Part shown: positions 17,406-25,992 of the stretch, piece after piece
Layout: each line of letters starts with the position of its first letter
Numbering within the stretch: the stretch's first letter is position 1
Assembly: GCF_001712755.1 (NCBI RefSeq)
Contig: NZ_MDKC01000014.1
Coordinates: 1 to 63,908 of the forward strand
DNA: 63,908 bases
Source: Gottfriedia luciferensis
GTDB taxonomy: Bacteria > Bacillota > Bacilli > Bacillales > Bacillaceae_G
Direction: 5' to 3'
Position numbers and translations under genes: made by a program
Notes under the pieces: model-generated
Told to the model about the DNA's origin: nothing
The model's database searches: none
What the model saw: the letters and a program-made list of their open reading frames with translations, nothing else

Positions 17406-18760
17406 TGAATGAAGTTTATAAAATCGTTACTCATCGACAGAGTAAGAATCTAGTATGTATACCTGAAGAGCTTACTACTTCTAGAGATATTGAATATATT
17501 GCTTTTGGTCAAAAAAAATATCCTTGTCAACTAGTTACGATGAATACACTTCACAATATTATTTCGATATCAGAGCATTTAGTCGAAATGCTCTGTATAC
17601 CTTTTGAAGGTTCTATTGAGCCCATTATTATCGGAAATACTTTACAGCTTGGGCCACTTGTCGGAATTTTCACTGCTGGCTTTACTGAGTCATTACTTCG
17701 CCCTATCGGAGATCGTAGCTTTATGTTTGCAAACTTAATTGCAGAAAACAATCACAAAAATAGTTTTATATTTGTATTTGGTACTCACGGGATCGATTGG
17801 GAATCTGAAACCATTCAAGGTTATTTCTTTACGAATAAGCGATGGACTAAAGAAGTAGTTCCTTTTCCAACGGTTATTTATAATAGATTACCAAATCGAA
17901 AAGTTGAGGTTCATAAATCAATTAAACGCGTACGTCAAAAACTTGAAAAAGAATACAAAATTCCATGGTTTAATCCTGGATTCTTCAATAAATGGGACTT
18001 ATATGTAAAATTAAAAAATGAAAAATCAGTTGCACATTATCTTCCGAAAACAGTAAAGTTCCATAATTTTGACACGATTGAAGAATTATTATCGAAATAC
18101 CAATTTGTATACGTTAAACCTGAAAATGGTAGCCTCGGTTCAAGAGTCATTTTAATTCGTTACCACCGAGAAGAAGGAATTTATTATTGTAGATATCGTG
18201 ATTTTGAAACAAATAAACTTCAAAAATTCTCATCACTCCAATCTTTAATTAATCATGTTTTTCGTAGCACCAAGTTACACGACTTCATTGTACAACAAGG
18301 TATTTCACTAACACGCTACGAGCATCAGCCTGTCGATTTCCGAGTTCATACAAACAAGGATGCTTTAGGAAAATGGCATGTAACGGTTATTGCTGCAAAA
18401 GTAGCAGGAAAAGGTAGCACAACTACTCACTTAAATAACGGTGGTCGAGTGAAAACTCTTGAAGAATTATTTGATCAGGAAAAAGCGAAAAGAATACATG
18501 ATAAATTATCTACAGCAGCATTAAAAATTAGTGAATCTTTAGATCGTCAAGTAGATGGTCATATCGGAGAAATTGGATTTGATTTAGGGGTTGATAAGGA
18601 TGAAAAAATTTGGCTGTTCGAAGCGAATTCTAAACCTGGAAGATCAATCTTTTCAAATCCTAGTTTCCAAGAAAATGACAAACAGATTAAAAAACTATTT
18701 TTGGAATATGCTACTCATCTTTCCAAGAAGGGTAATGAACTCGAGGTTTCAATGAAATGA
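17405..18760 (+). CDS. yheD: YheC/YheD family endospore coat-associated protein (3rd of 4), YheD-like
   Basis: At 451 residues the longest of the four; its length and N-terminal region with LGPLVGIFTAGFTESLLRPI match YheD of B. subtilis (~453). ATP-grasp core: KPENGSLGSRVILI, QQGISLTRYEHQPVDFRVH, GGRVKTLEEL, EIGFDLGVDKDEKIWLFEANSKPGRS. Cytoplasmic, presumably mother-cell, and associated with coat or cortex assembly by family name only; the ligation it performs is unknown. Translationally coupled on both sides (one-base and four-base overlaps). Confidence 0.88.
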   Translation: MNEVYKIVTHRQSKNLVCIPEELTTSRDIEYIAFGQKKYPCQLVTMNTLHNIISISEHLVEMLCIPFEGSIEPIIIGNTLQLGPLVGIFTAGFTESLLRPIGDRSFMFANLIAENNHKNSFIFVFGTHGIDWESETIQGYFFTNKRWTKEVVPFPTVIYNRLPNRKVEVHKSIKRVRQKLEKEYKIPWFNPGFFNKWDLYVKLKNEKSVAHYLPKTVKFHNFDTIEELLSKYQFVYVKPENGSLGSRVILIRYHREEGIYYCRYRDFETNKLQKFSSLQSLINHVFRSTKLHDFIVQQGISLTRYEHQPVDFRVHTNKDALGKWHVTVIAAKVAGKGSTTTHLNNGGRVKTLEELFDQEKAKRIHDKLSTAALKISESLDRQVDGHIGEIGFDLGVDKDEKIWLFEANSKPGRSIFSNPSFQENDKQIKKLFLEYATHLSKKGNELEVSMK

Positions 18761-19932
18761 TCTCTGTTTTTTATCATCTTGATAAAAATACTTGGTCACA
18801 TGACCATAGTGAATCAAGATATTCCATAGGCCATAATCGGCTTACTATATTACCATCACAAGACGATCGTTTAAATTCCATACAATTTCAGGTAAAAAAA
18901 ACCGGAACACATTTAGGTCCTATTATCGGTATTTTAACAAACGAAGATCGGCTACCTTTTAGTGGAAACATTAAAACCTTTAAAAGAATTTGTAAGAAGG
19001 TATTATCTGATGGCGGTATACCTATCATATTAACCCCTACCGCCCTTTCTGGTCATTCGGTTAAATGTTATACGTTTTGTTTTAAAACAAAAAAATGGCT
19101 TACGCTATATTCCCCATTACCAGACGTAATTTATAATCGGATCCCATCTGTACAGTACGAATCTAACGATGATTATAAAAATTTCCGAGATAAAATCTCA
19201 CAACTAAACATTCCATTTTTTAACGAATCATATCTCTCAAAAATACAAACAGCGTCAATATTATCTTCAAACGACTTTTTAAAAAGTTATATACCAAAAT
19301 CAATCGATTTATCTAGCGAAAAAGATTTATATTTCTATTTAAAAAAATGGAAATTTCTATATATAAAGAAGCATAATTCTTCAAAGGGATTTGGCGTGTT
19401 TAAGCTCTCCTTGAAAAATGATAAAGAAGTCATAATCCGAAATGCATTTCATGTAGAACTGGTGAAATCAATTAGTGATTGTTGGAAATTTCTTTGTTCA
19501 TTAAGCGAGGATTTTATTTGTCAACAAGGGATACTGAGCGAATTACCAGATGGAAGAAAGTTTGATCTACGAATTCTTGCACATAAAAATGAAAATAATT
19601 ATATTCTTTCCGGTATCGGTGTAAGAGTAGGAACATTTAATGCTATTACAACTCATGTACCTAGAGGTGGTAGCATTATTACGATTGAAGAACTACCGAT
19701 CGAATTAAATTTTTCATTATTACAAGAATTAGTCACACAAACAGGAACTGCTTTAAATATGGATGATGCGCATTTTTATGAATTTTCAATGGATATCGGA
19801 ATTCAAAACAATCATTACTATATTTTTGAAATTAACTCTAAACCAATGGTCTTTGACGAAATTGCGATAAAAGAACAAGGACTCGAAAACTTAATTCGAC
19901 TATTTTATGAACTTTCGAATTTTAAACAGTAG
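18757..19932 (+). CDS. YheC/YheD family endospore coat-associated protein (4th of 4)
   Basis: A 391-residue ATP-grasp protein beginning four bases inside the previous gene (ATGA). The N-terminal domain carries the YheD-type GPIIGILTNEDRLPFSGN. The core is more diverged: KKHNSSKGFGVFKL in place of KPxxGSxG, QQGILSELPDGRKFDLRIL, RGGSIITIEEL, and SMDIGIQNNHYYIFEINSKPMVF lacking the glycine/arginine after NSKP. The loss of the proline and first glycine of the nucleotide loop suggests altered activity. It closes the run and is followed at once by a dispersed hairpin repeat. Confidence 0.84.
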   Translation: MISVFYHLDKNTWSHDHSESRYSIGHNRLTILPSQDDRLNSIQFQVKKTGTHLGPIIGILTNEDRLPFSGNIKTFKRICKKVLSDGGIPIILTPTALSGHSVKCYTFCFKTKKWLTLYSPLPDVIYNRIPSVQYESNDDYKNFRDKISQLNIPFFNESYLSKIQTASILSSNDFLKSYIPKSIDLSSEKDLYFYLKKWKFLYIKKHNSSKGFGVFKLSLKNDKEVIIRNAFHVELVKSISDCWKFLCSLSEDFICQQGILSELPDGRKFDLRILAHKNENNYILSGIGVRVGTFNAITTHVPRGGSIITIEELPIELNFSLLQELVTQTGTALNMDDAHFYEFSMDIGIQNNHYYIFEINSKPMVFDEIAIKEQGLENLIRLFYELSNFKQ

Positions 19933-19970
19933 TTTATAAGGAACTCTATCAATGTACAAAAAACTTAGGT

Positions 19971-20102
19971 CTCAGACTGATTGCAAGCGTTTGTCTTTCG
20001 AGGCGCGAAGGCTGGTGAGGAGCGGAGTTACCCTAGACGGTAATGAGCACCGCTCAACAGGCGAAGCAACGAAGAAAGAAAACGTTTGACGGGCAGTCTG
20101 AG
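19971..20102. repeat. Dispersed hairpin repeat B (copy 1)
   Basis: A 132-base element bounded by CTCAGACTG and CAGTCTGAG, with internal complementary arms (GCGAAGGCTGGTGAGGAGC, GTTACCCTAGACGGTAATGA). A second copy lies at 33914-34043 in the opposite orientation. No coding capacity. Confidence 0.85.
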
Positions 20103-20169
20103 CTACTGTTCTTTTTTATTTTTACCAACAATGATAAACTAAAATGAAAAATGCTTCGGAAGGTAATGA

Positions 20170-21099
20170 ATGAAAATGATTGATAAAATTAAGACATTAT
20201 TTGGGAGTGAGTCTGTTTCAATCACGCCTGATGAAAGTACATATATGGATTATTCTTGGTTTTCTACTGAGAATCAAGAAATTTTCGGGATTAGAAAAAA
20301 TTCAATATCAGAAGAACAGAATAACCTACTGGAATGTCTTTTTACAAAATTAGAATCAGATACAATTCTGATGCCATCAGCACAAACCGAATGGTTTCAA
20401 TATTTATTTTTCAGTAAAGGACATAATCCTTTCTCTTTCGAAACCGATATTTCTCTCCCTACTTCAATACGTTTTATTCACTTTTACAGCAATCAGTTAT
20501 TTTCTAGTAAAACTGAGTTTGAGGAAGCAATTAATGCATTCTTTCATAAAGAAGTAATAGTGGTTTGGAATTCTGCTAAGGAAGGCGTCATTATTGAAAA
20601 AATAATCGATCAACCATTTAACAAAGAATTTTTAGAGCATATGCAAGAGATCATTGCAGCTGACTTGTACCATGACGTTACCTTTTTTGTAGGAAAACGC
20701 TATTCACCATTAGCGAATCTAAGCCTTTATTTTGATATTGAACATCAATGTTTTAAAAAAGCATTATCCGTAAAAAAGCAAAAAAATATACTTTGGTTTT
20801 CAAAAGAAATGCTTTATTATATCCTTTCCTTTATACCAGATGATTTACAAAAGGAATTACCTAATTTATTTTTGAATGATATGAAAATTGATGACCCAAT
20901 TCTTTCAACGGTAAAAATCTTTCTTCAACAAAATTTAAATGTTACTGCTACTTCAAAAAAAGCTTTTTTACATCGAAATACTGTTCAATATCGACTTGAT
21001 AAGTTTTCGGAACAAACTGGTATAGATTTAAAGCATTTTGAGGATGGATTAGTTATATTTTTAGCCATTCATCTACTTGAGAACGTGAATGAAAATTAA
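20170..21099 (+). CDS. PucR-type helix-turn-helix domain protein
   Basis: A 309-residue protein with a C-terminal PucR-type HTH (about 250-305: TSKKAFLHRNTVQYRLDKFSEQTGI), the domain that ends CdaR/PucR-like activators. The N-terminal ~240 residues show no domain I recognise. GGAAGG lies six bases before the ATG. It stands directly upstream of msmX and could regulate sugar uptake or simply be a neighbour; a terminator lies between them, so they are not one simple operon. Confidence 0.78.
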   Translation: MKMIDKIKTLFGSESVSITPDESTYMDYSWFSTENQEIFGIRKNSISEEQNNLLECLFTKLESDTILMPSAQTEWFQYLFFSKGHNPFSFETDISLPTSIRFIHFYSNQLFSSKTEFEEAINAFFHKEVIVVWNSAKEGVIIEKIIDQPFNKEFLEHMQEIIAADLYHDVTFFVGKRYSPLANLSLYFDIEHQCFKKALSVKKQKNILWFSKEMLYYILSFIPDDLQKELPNLFLNDMKIDDPILSTVKIFLQQNLNVTATSKKAFLHRNTVQYRLDKFSEQTGIDLKHFEDGLVIFLAIHLLENVNEN

Positions 21100-21103
21100 T
21101 TTA

Positions 21104-21145
21104 CGCCTATTTTGTGCACCTTGTACAAAGTAGGCTAATTTTTTT
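21104..21145 (+). terminator. Terminator after the PucR-type gene
   Basis: GCCTATTTTGT and ACAAAGTAGGC, 11 positions with one mismatch, then TAATTTTTTTG. Confidence 0.75.
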
Positions 21146-21230
21146 GTGAACCTTTGCCATTGTTTAAAAACGTTTAAATGTTTACAATTTAATCAATGAA
21201 ACCGATTACAAATAGTTGGAGGTAATACTA

Positions 21231-22328
21231 ATGGCAGAATTAAAATTAGATCACATTTATAAAATTTATGATAATAACGTAACAGCTGTAAAAGATTTTA
21301 ATCTACACATTGAAGACAAAGAATTTATCGTATTCGTTGGTCCTTCTGGATGCGGTAAATCAACAACACTTCGTATGATCGCTGGTTTAGAAGATATCTC
21401 AAAAGGTGACTTCTTTATTGACGGTAAGCGTGTAAATGATGTTCAACCAAAAGATCGTGACATTGCAATGGTATTCCAAAATTACGCATTATATCCACAT
21501 ATGACAGTATATGATAACATGGCTTTCGGATTAAAATTACGTAAGTTTGACAAAGCAGAAATTGATCGCCGTGTAAAAGATGCTGCACGTATTTTAGGTC
21601 TTGAGGAATATTTAAATCGTAAACCAAAAGCTTTATCTGGTGGACAACGTCAACGTGTAGCTCTTGGTCGTGCAATTGTACGTGATGCAAAAGTATTCTT
21701 AATGGACGAGCCTTTATCAAACTTAGATGCTAAATTACGTGTTGCAATGCGTTCTGAGATTTCAAAATTACATCAACGTCTTCAAACGACAACAATTTAT
21801 GTAACACACGATCAAACAGAAGCAATGACAATGGCAACACGTTTAGTAGTAATGAAGGATGGTATTATTCAACAAGTAGGTACACCAAAGGAAGTTTATG
21901 ATCGCCCTGAAAATGTATTCGTTGGTGGATTTATTGGTTCTCCTGCAATGAACTTTGTTTCTGGTAAAGTTGAAGATGGTCACTTTAACTTAGGCAGCAA
22001 AAAAGTTGCTATACCTGAAGGAAAAATGAAAACATTACGCGATAATGGATATATTGGAAAAGAAGTTATTTTAGGTGTACGACCTGAAGATTTACATGAC
22101 GAACCTGTTTTTATCGAAGCATCTCAAGGTACAGTTCTTGATTTAAAAATTGAAGTAGCTGAGCTTTTAGGAGCAGAATCAATGCTTTACACTAATTTTG
22201 AAGGAAATACATTAGTAGCAAGATTAGATGCACGTTCAACATTTACACATGGTCAAGTAATTAAATTAGCAGTAGATATGAACAAAGTTCATTTCTTTGA
22301 TAAAGATACAGAGTCTCGTATCCGATAA
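21231..22328 (+). CDS. msmX: Multi-sugar ABC transporter ATPase MsmX/UgpC type
   Basis: A 365-residue ATPase of the MalK/UgpC group. In B. subtilis MsmX energises several carbohydrate importers that lack their own ATPase. Motifs: Walker A GPSGCGKST (near 37), Q loop VFQNYALYPHMTV, signature LSGGQRQRVALGRA (near 133), Walker B VFLMDEPLSNLD, H loop VTHDQTEAMTM; residues ~235-365 form the TOBE regulatory domain (GVRPEDLHDEP). ATG at 21231 follows GGAGGTAATACTA. No permease or binding protein is nearby, which fits a shared, stand-alone ATPase. Confidence 0.93.
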   Translation: MAELKLDHIYKIYDNNVTAVKDFNLHIEDKEFIVFVGPSGCGKSTTLRMIAGLEDISKGDFFIDGKRVNDVQPKDRDIAMVFQNYALYPHMTVYDNMAFGLKLRKFDKAEIDRRVKDAARILGLEEYLNRKPKALSGGQRQRVALGRAIVRDAKVFLMDEPLSNLDAKLRVAMRSEISKLHQRLQTTTIYVTHDQTEAMTMATRLVVMKDGIIQQVGTPKEVYDRPENVFVGGFIGSPAMNFVSGKVEDGHFNLGSKKVAIPEGKMKTLRDNGYIGKEVILGVRPEDLHDEPVFIEASQGTVLDLKIEVAELLGAESMLYTNFEGNTLVARLDARSTFTHGQVIKLAVDMNKVHFFDKDTESRIR

Positions 22329-22342
22329 TTTAAAAATGAATT

Positions 22343-22385
22343 AAAATAACGCGGTACCATTTTAATTGGTACTGCGTTATTTTAT
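22343..22385. terminator. Bidirectional terminator, msmX / zinc-ribbon gene
   Basis: AATAACGCGGTACCA and TGGTACTGCGTTATT around a seven-base loop, then TTTATTTT. It overlaps the stop codon of the convergent gene. Confidence 0.88.
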
Positions 22386-22628
22386 TTTCTCAATAATTTT
22401 AAGAAAACCTTCGTTACAATCTGGACAATTAAACATATGAGTACAATACTGATTTGAATTTTGCTCAGTTAATCCATCAGCTTTTGCTGAAATATCATAA
22501 TCTAAATATGGACTATATTTATCTTCGTAATCAACAGCTCTGCCTTTATCTTCACAATGATTTTCACAAATAGGGCATTTTAGTTTATACTGTTCAATTC
22601 CATTGCAAAGTGGACAAATACCATCCAT
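22377..22628 (-). CDS. Small zinc-ribbon protein
   Basis: An 83-residue cysteine-rich protein with CPLC (residues 5-8) and CPIC (18-21), a following CEDKG segment, and a C-terminal HMFNCPDC pair. The two CxxC knuckles plus a third suggest one or two structural zinc sites. GGAGTGAG precedes the ATG. I do not recognise a named family or function. It lies between msmX and the SASP gene on the SASP strand, separated from the SASP gene by a hairpin at 22667-22688. Confidence 0.75.
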   Translation of the reverse strand: MDGICPLCNGIEQYKLKCPICENHCEDKGRAVDYEDKYSPYLDYDISAKADGLTEQNSNQYCTHMFNCPDCNEGFLKIIEKIK

Positions 22629-22664
22629 AAAAAGCTCACTCCAATCTCATTTACTTCATTAAGA

Positions 22665-22690
22665 AAGGATGGAGATTAATCTCCATCCCT
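22665..22690 (-). terminator. Terminator of the SASP gene
   Basis: GGATGGAGATT and AATCTCCATCC form an uninterrupted palindrome; TTTCTT follows on the minus strand. Confidence 0.75.
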
Positions 22691-22705
22691 TATTAGCCAT
22701 AGATA

Positions 22706-22915
22706 TTATTTTGAATAACCACCTAAGCTTTGTTCAGCCATTTGAACTAAACGTTTAGTGATCTCACCACCTACAGAACCGTTAGCACGAGCTGTAGTAT
22801 CAGGACCTAAGTTTACTCCAAACTCAGAAGCGATTTCATACTTCATTGCATCTAATGCTGATTGAGCACCAGGTACTACTAAGTTGTTGCTGTTTCCGCT
22901 GTTGTTGTTTGCCAT
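22706..22915 (-). CDS. Alpha/beta-type small acid-soluble spore protein
   Basis: A 69-residue DNA-binding protein that coats forespore DNA and protects it from UV and heat. Family hallmarks: the Asn-rich head with [23 protein letters not shown], including the GPR protease cleavage site in EIASEFG, and the C-terminal signature [23 protein letters not shown]. The ribosome binding site is AAGGAGGTGAG. A sigma-G promoter is visible upstream. It belongs to the SspA/B/C/D group, but which paralogue cannot be told. Confidence 0.96.
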   Translation of the reverse strand: MANNNSGNSNNLVVPGAQSALDAMKYEIASEFGVNLGPDTTARANGSVGGEITKRLVQMAEQSLGGYSK

Positions 22916-22945
22916 GTTGTCTCACCTCCTTAAGTAGTGTAATGA

Positions 22946-22975
22946 TAGTATGACTCTAATCGATTAACATATGTA
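22946..22975 (-). promoter_or_regulatory. Sigma-G promoter of the SASP gene
   Basis: On the minus strand: TACATA (22975-22970), 17 bases, CATACTA (22952-22946), ending 30 bases before the ATG. SASP genes are classic sigma-G targets, so this is an internal reference for the promoters of the 3.3-5 kb RNA array. Confidence 0.75.
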
Positions 22976-23029
22976 TGTTTAGCTAATGTAAATTTTGGAA
23001 AAAACAATTTAATTTGTTTTTCTACTTTT

Positions 23030-23066
23030 TTACATAAAAAAAAGCACTAGATCAACATCTAGTACT
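23030..23066 (-). terminator. Terminator of the amino-acid ABC operon
   Basis: ACTAGAT and ATCTAGT around a four-base loop; T8 follows on the minus strand, after the ATPase gene. Confidence 0.85.
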
Positions 23067-23105
23067 AGTTTTCTACACTACTTTATAAAATATTTTATCT
23101 AAAAA

Positions 23106-23840
23106 TTACTGTATTAATTGTAAAAATTGTTTTGTTCTTGCATGTTTAGGATGCTCTAAAACATCTTTAGGATGACCTTGTTCAACAATATAACCACCGT
23201 CCATAAAAATGACTTCATCCGCTACATCTCGAGCAAATTTCATTTCATGTGTAACGACAATCATTGTCATTCCCTCTTCGGCTAACTCCTTCATTACCTT
23301 TAGAACTTCTTGTACAAGCTCTGGATCTAATGCTGAAGTTGGTTCATCAAATAAAATGACTGTTGGTTCTAAGGCTAACGCTCTAGCAATCCCTACACGC
23401 TGTTGCTGACCACCTGAAAGTTGATGAGGTAATAAATTTATTTTCTCTTCTAATCCAACTTTAGTAAGTAAGTCAATTGCTTTCTTTTTTGCAACATCTT
23501 TTTTTACTTTTTGTACTGTTACTAAACCTTCCATAACGTTTTCTAACGCTGTTAAGTGAGGAAATAAATGATGTTGTTGAAAAACCATACCTGTTTTACT
23601 TCTTAAAGAAATAATTTCTTTTTTTGACACCTTATTTGAAAAATCAATTGTCTGTTCATCAATTGTTATTTTTCCATCTGTCGGTTGCTCTAAAATATTA
23701 ATACATCTTAAAAATGTAGTTTTCCCAGAACCAGAAGGGCCAATAATAGCTGTAACTGTACCTTTTTCTACATTTAAGCTTACATCTTTTAATACTTCTA
23801 ATTCACCAAAACTTTTTTTAATGTTTTCTAGTTTTATCAT
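23106..23840 (-). CDS. Amino-acid (probably cystine) ABC importer, ATPase subunit
   Basis: A 244-residue GlnQ-type ATPase. Walker [10 protein letters not shown] (near 33), Q loop [17 protein letters not shown], signature [15 protein letters not shown], Walker [15 protein letters not shown] and H loop [13 protein letters not shown] are all complete. Last gene of a three-gene operon; 14 bases after the permease. It resembles TcyC/TcyN/YxeO, but ATPases of this group do not reveal substrate; the cystine suggestion comes from the binding protein. Confidence 0.92.
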   Translation of the reverse strand: MIKLENIKKSFGELEVLKDVSLNVEKGTVTAIIGPSGSGKTTFLRCINILEQPTDGKITIDEQTIDFSNKVSKKEIISLRSKTGMVFQQHHLFPHLTALENVMEGLVTVQKVKKDVAKKKAIDLLTKVGLEEKINLLPHQLSGGQQQRVGIARALALEPTVILFDEPTSALDPELVQEVLKVMKELAEEGMTMIVVTHEMKFARDVADEVIFMDGGYIVEQGHPKDVLEHPKHARTKQFLQLIQ

Positions 23841-23854
23841 AAGTTCTTCCTCCC

Positions 23855-24541
23855 TTACTTAGCAACATAGCGTGCAACTCGTGCTTCTAATCGACCTTGA
23901 ATGATTGAAAGGAAGAAGCAGATTATCCAATAGATGATTCCAGCTTCTGTATAAACAACTAAGAATTTATAGTTAGTTGCAGCTATCTCCTGAGCTGTTC
24001 TAAACATCTCAGTTACTAATATTAAGGAAGCCAAAGAAGTATCTTTTACTAAACTTATAAAGGTATTTGATAATGGCGGTAATGAAACTCTCGCCGCTTG
24101 AGGAATAATAATTCGTTTTAATGTTTGATTATATGTCATGCCTATTGATGAAGCAGCTTCCCACTGCCCCTTATCAATCGACTGGATTGATCCTCTAATA
24201 ATTTCAGATGCATATGCACCAACACTTAATGAAAAACCAATAATAGCAGAAATATAAGGTGATATTGTTACATTTATTGAAGGTAATCCATAAAAAATAA
24301 TAAATAATTGTACTAAAAGAGGTGTTCCTCTAATAATTGAAACATAAAATCTGGCTATACCATTTAAGAATTTATTACCTGATAGACGGAAAAGAGCGGT
24401 AATAAATGCTAAAACTATACCAACTATAAAAGTAATAATTGTTAATGGAATAGTACCGATTAAAGCAGTTTTAACCATTGGAAGGAAAGAATCCTTCGCA
24501 ATGGTTAAATTTTCTTGGCTGAATATACTATTTAAGTCCAT
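23855..24541 (-). CDS. Amino-acid (probably cystine) ABC importer, permease subunit
   Basis: A 228-residue HisMQ/GlnP-type permease with about five transmembrane segments and the cytoplasmic EAA loop ([22 protein letters not shown], near 140). The [10 protein letters not shown] motif after the second helix is typical of polar amino-acid importers. Its start lies 14 bases inside the binding-protein gene with only a weak ribosome site, so translation is probably coupled. Closest in style to TcyB/TcyL-type permeases. Confidence 0.92.
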   Translation of the reverse strand: MDLNSIFSQENLTIAKDSFLPMVKTALIGTIPLTIITFIVGIVLAFITALFRLSGNKFLNGIARFYVSIIRGTPLLVQLFIIFYGLPSINVTISPYISAIIGFSLSVGAYASEIIRGSIQSIDKGQWEAASSIGMTYNQTLKRIIIPQAARVSLPPLSNTFISLVKDTSLASLILVTEMFRTAQEIAATNYKFLVVYTEAGIIYWIICFFLSIIQGRLEARVARYVAK

Positions 24542-25331
24542 CTTTACCGAACCATTTTTGTACTATTTCATCATACTTTCCGTCTTTTTTCATATCTGCA
24601 AGTGCTTTGTTCACTGCTTTTACTAATGAATCATCATCTTTACGGAACATAAATCCACTGTTAGAAGCATCATTTTCTAAAGCTGCAATTTTAACTTTAT
24701 TGTCACCAGTTTCTTTTAAATAGTTTTGAATTGATAATTTATCGTTAATTGTAGCATCAGCACGGCCAGATTCAATTAATTGAATTGCTTGGCTAAATCC
24801 TTCTACTCCAACTAATTTAGCTCCATATTTTTTAGCTAAATCGCCATAATTACTTGTTAAAGATTGAGCAGCATTTAAACCTTTAATATCATTAAATGAT
24901 TTAACTTTTGAATCTGATTTTACAACTAATGCACCTGATGAAGTGATATATGGATCAGAGAAATAATATTTTTTCTCACGATCTGCTCTAATACCAACTT
25001 CATTTGCAATGATGTCAAAACGTTTTGCATCTAAACCTGCAAACATTGCATCCCATTGAGTTTCAAAATATTTTGGTTTTACTCCTAGACGTTTTGCAAC
25101 TTCATTTGATAAATCAACATCAAAGCCTGTTAATTTACCAGATTTATCATGGAACGTGAAAGGTGCATATGTACCTTCAGTACCAATTTTTAACTCTCCG
25201 CTATCCTTCACTTGAGTTAATAAATCTTTTCCTTTTGCAGTTTCTTCTTTTTTATTTGTATTACAGCCTGCCATAACACCTGCTGCTAAAAATAACGAAC
25301 CTAATGTTAAACCAATTTTCTTAATATTCAT
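24528..25331 (-). CDS. Amino-acid (probably cystine) ABC importer, substrate-binding lipoprotein
   Basis: A 267-residue lipoprotein with signal peptide and lipobox VMAGC (Cys23). The type-3 solute-binding fold is evident: LKIGTEGTYAPFTFHDKSG, GFDVDLSNEVAKRLG, ETQWDAMFAGLDAKRFDIIANEVG and YYFSDPYITSS. The GTEGTYAPFTFHDKSGKLTGFDV stretch with ETQWD most resembles TcyA/TcyJ-type cystine binding proteins. First gene of the operon; AAGGGAG precedes the ATG. No S-box or T-box was seen in the ~200 bases upstream. Confidence 0.92.
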   Translation of the reverse strand: MNIKKIGLTLGSLFLAAGVMAGCNTNKKEETAKGKDLLTQVKDSGELKIGTEGTYAPFTFHDKSGKLTGFDVDLSNEVAKRLGVKPKYFETQWDAMFAGLDAKRFDIIANEVGIRADREKKYYFSDPYITSSGALVVKSDSKVKSFNDIKGLNAAQSLTSNYGDLAKKYGAKLVGVEGFSQAIQLIESGRADATINDKLSIQNYLKETGDNKVKIAALENDASNSGFMFRKDDDSLVKAVNKALADMKKDGKYDEIVQKWFGKDGLK

Positions 25332-25557
25332 TCTTTAATCTCCCTTAACCTTATCGGAATTGTTTGTTTTGAATTGTGTGTCTTAAATATATTGCATGTA
25401 TTAAAAAATTACAACAAAAAAATCTTATATTTTTATTATTTTTCTTTTTGCCATTTTAATTCTATTTTTATAACTGAAAAGCCCAATTTCTAAAAACTGA
25501 GTATTTCACTTTGTTTTTAGTTCGAAAAAATTAATCATATACAAATAAGTATATGTG
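25332..25557. other. Intergenic region upstream of the ABC operon
   Basis: AT-rich. It must contain the importer promoter, which I could not place. It ends in hairpin repeat A copy 2. Confidence 0.4.
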
Positions 25558-25684
25558 GTTGATTTCCACTACGGGATGCTCGCTTTCCATGGGGCGAGAT
25601 TCTTTAGCCTCCTCGGCGAGCCTGCGGGGTCTTAGCCTTTCCGCATATCCCATAGGAGTCGAGCATCCCTTCGTTCCAATCAAC
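25558..25684. repeat. Dispersed hairpin repeat A (copy 2)
   Basis: A 127-base core bounded by GTTGATT and AATCAAC, same orientation as copies 1 and 3. Here the arms next to the ends are longer: GGGATGCTCG on the left pairs with CGAGCATCCC on the right. As in copies 1 and 3, TTCATCAAAAAAAGTG-like sequence follows. The remaining bases up to 25990 hold a minus-strand reading frame with no start signal that runs into this repeat; it is not called. Confidence 0.85.
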
Positions 25685-25992
25685 TTATTCATCAAAAAAA
25701 GTGTAAAATTTAAAACGTTTAAAAATTCCATTAAGAGGAAGTGTATTACACTCTCCAAATAAGTTTTCACGAATCTTGATGGAATAGAGTAAAAGAAAGA
25801 TAAAAAATTAATATACATTAATCTCTTCAAAATATTAAGGTCAAAGAACGATTCAAACTTTTTACTCATACTTTTAGCGTCACATATATAAAACTCATTT
25901 TTATACCAATAAAGTTCAAAACTTGATCCAATTTCACCTATTGTTCTATTTTTCAATAATGACTGTATTTCAACACATAAAAAACTCGGCTC

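Noticed and set aside
25332-25557. S-box or T-box before the cystine-type importer
   Set aside because: No conserved box or terminator hairpin is visible in this stretch.
25531-25956. 141-codon minus-strand ORF
   Set aside because: No ribosome binding site, and its last third is translation of hairpin repeat A, which has no coding role in its other copies.
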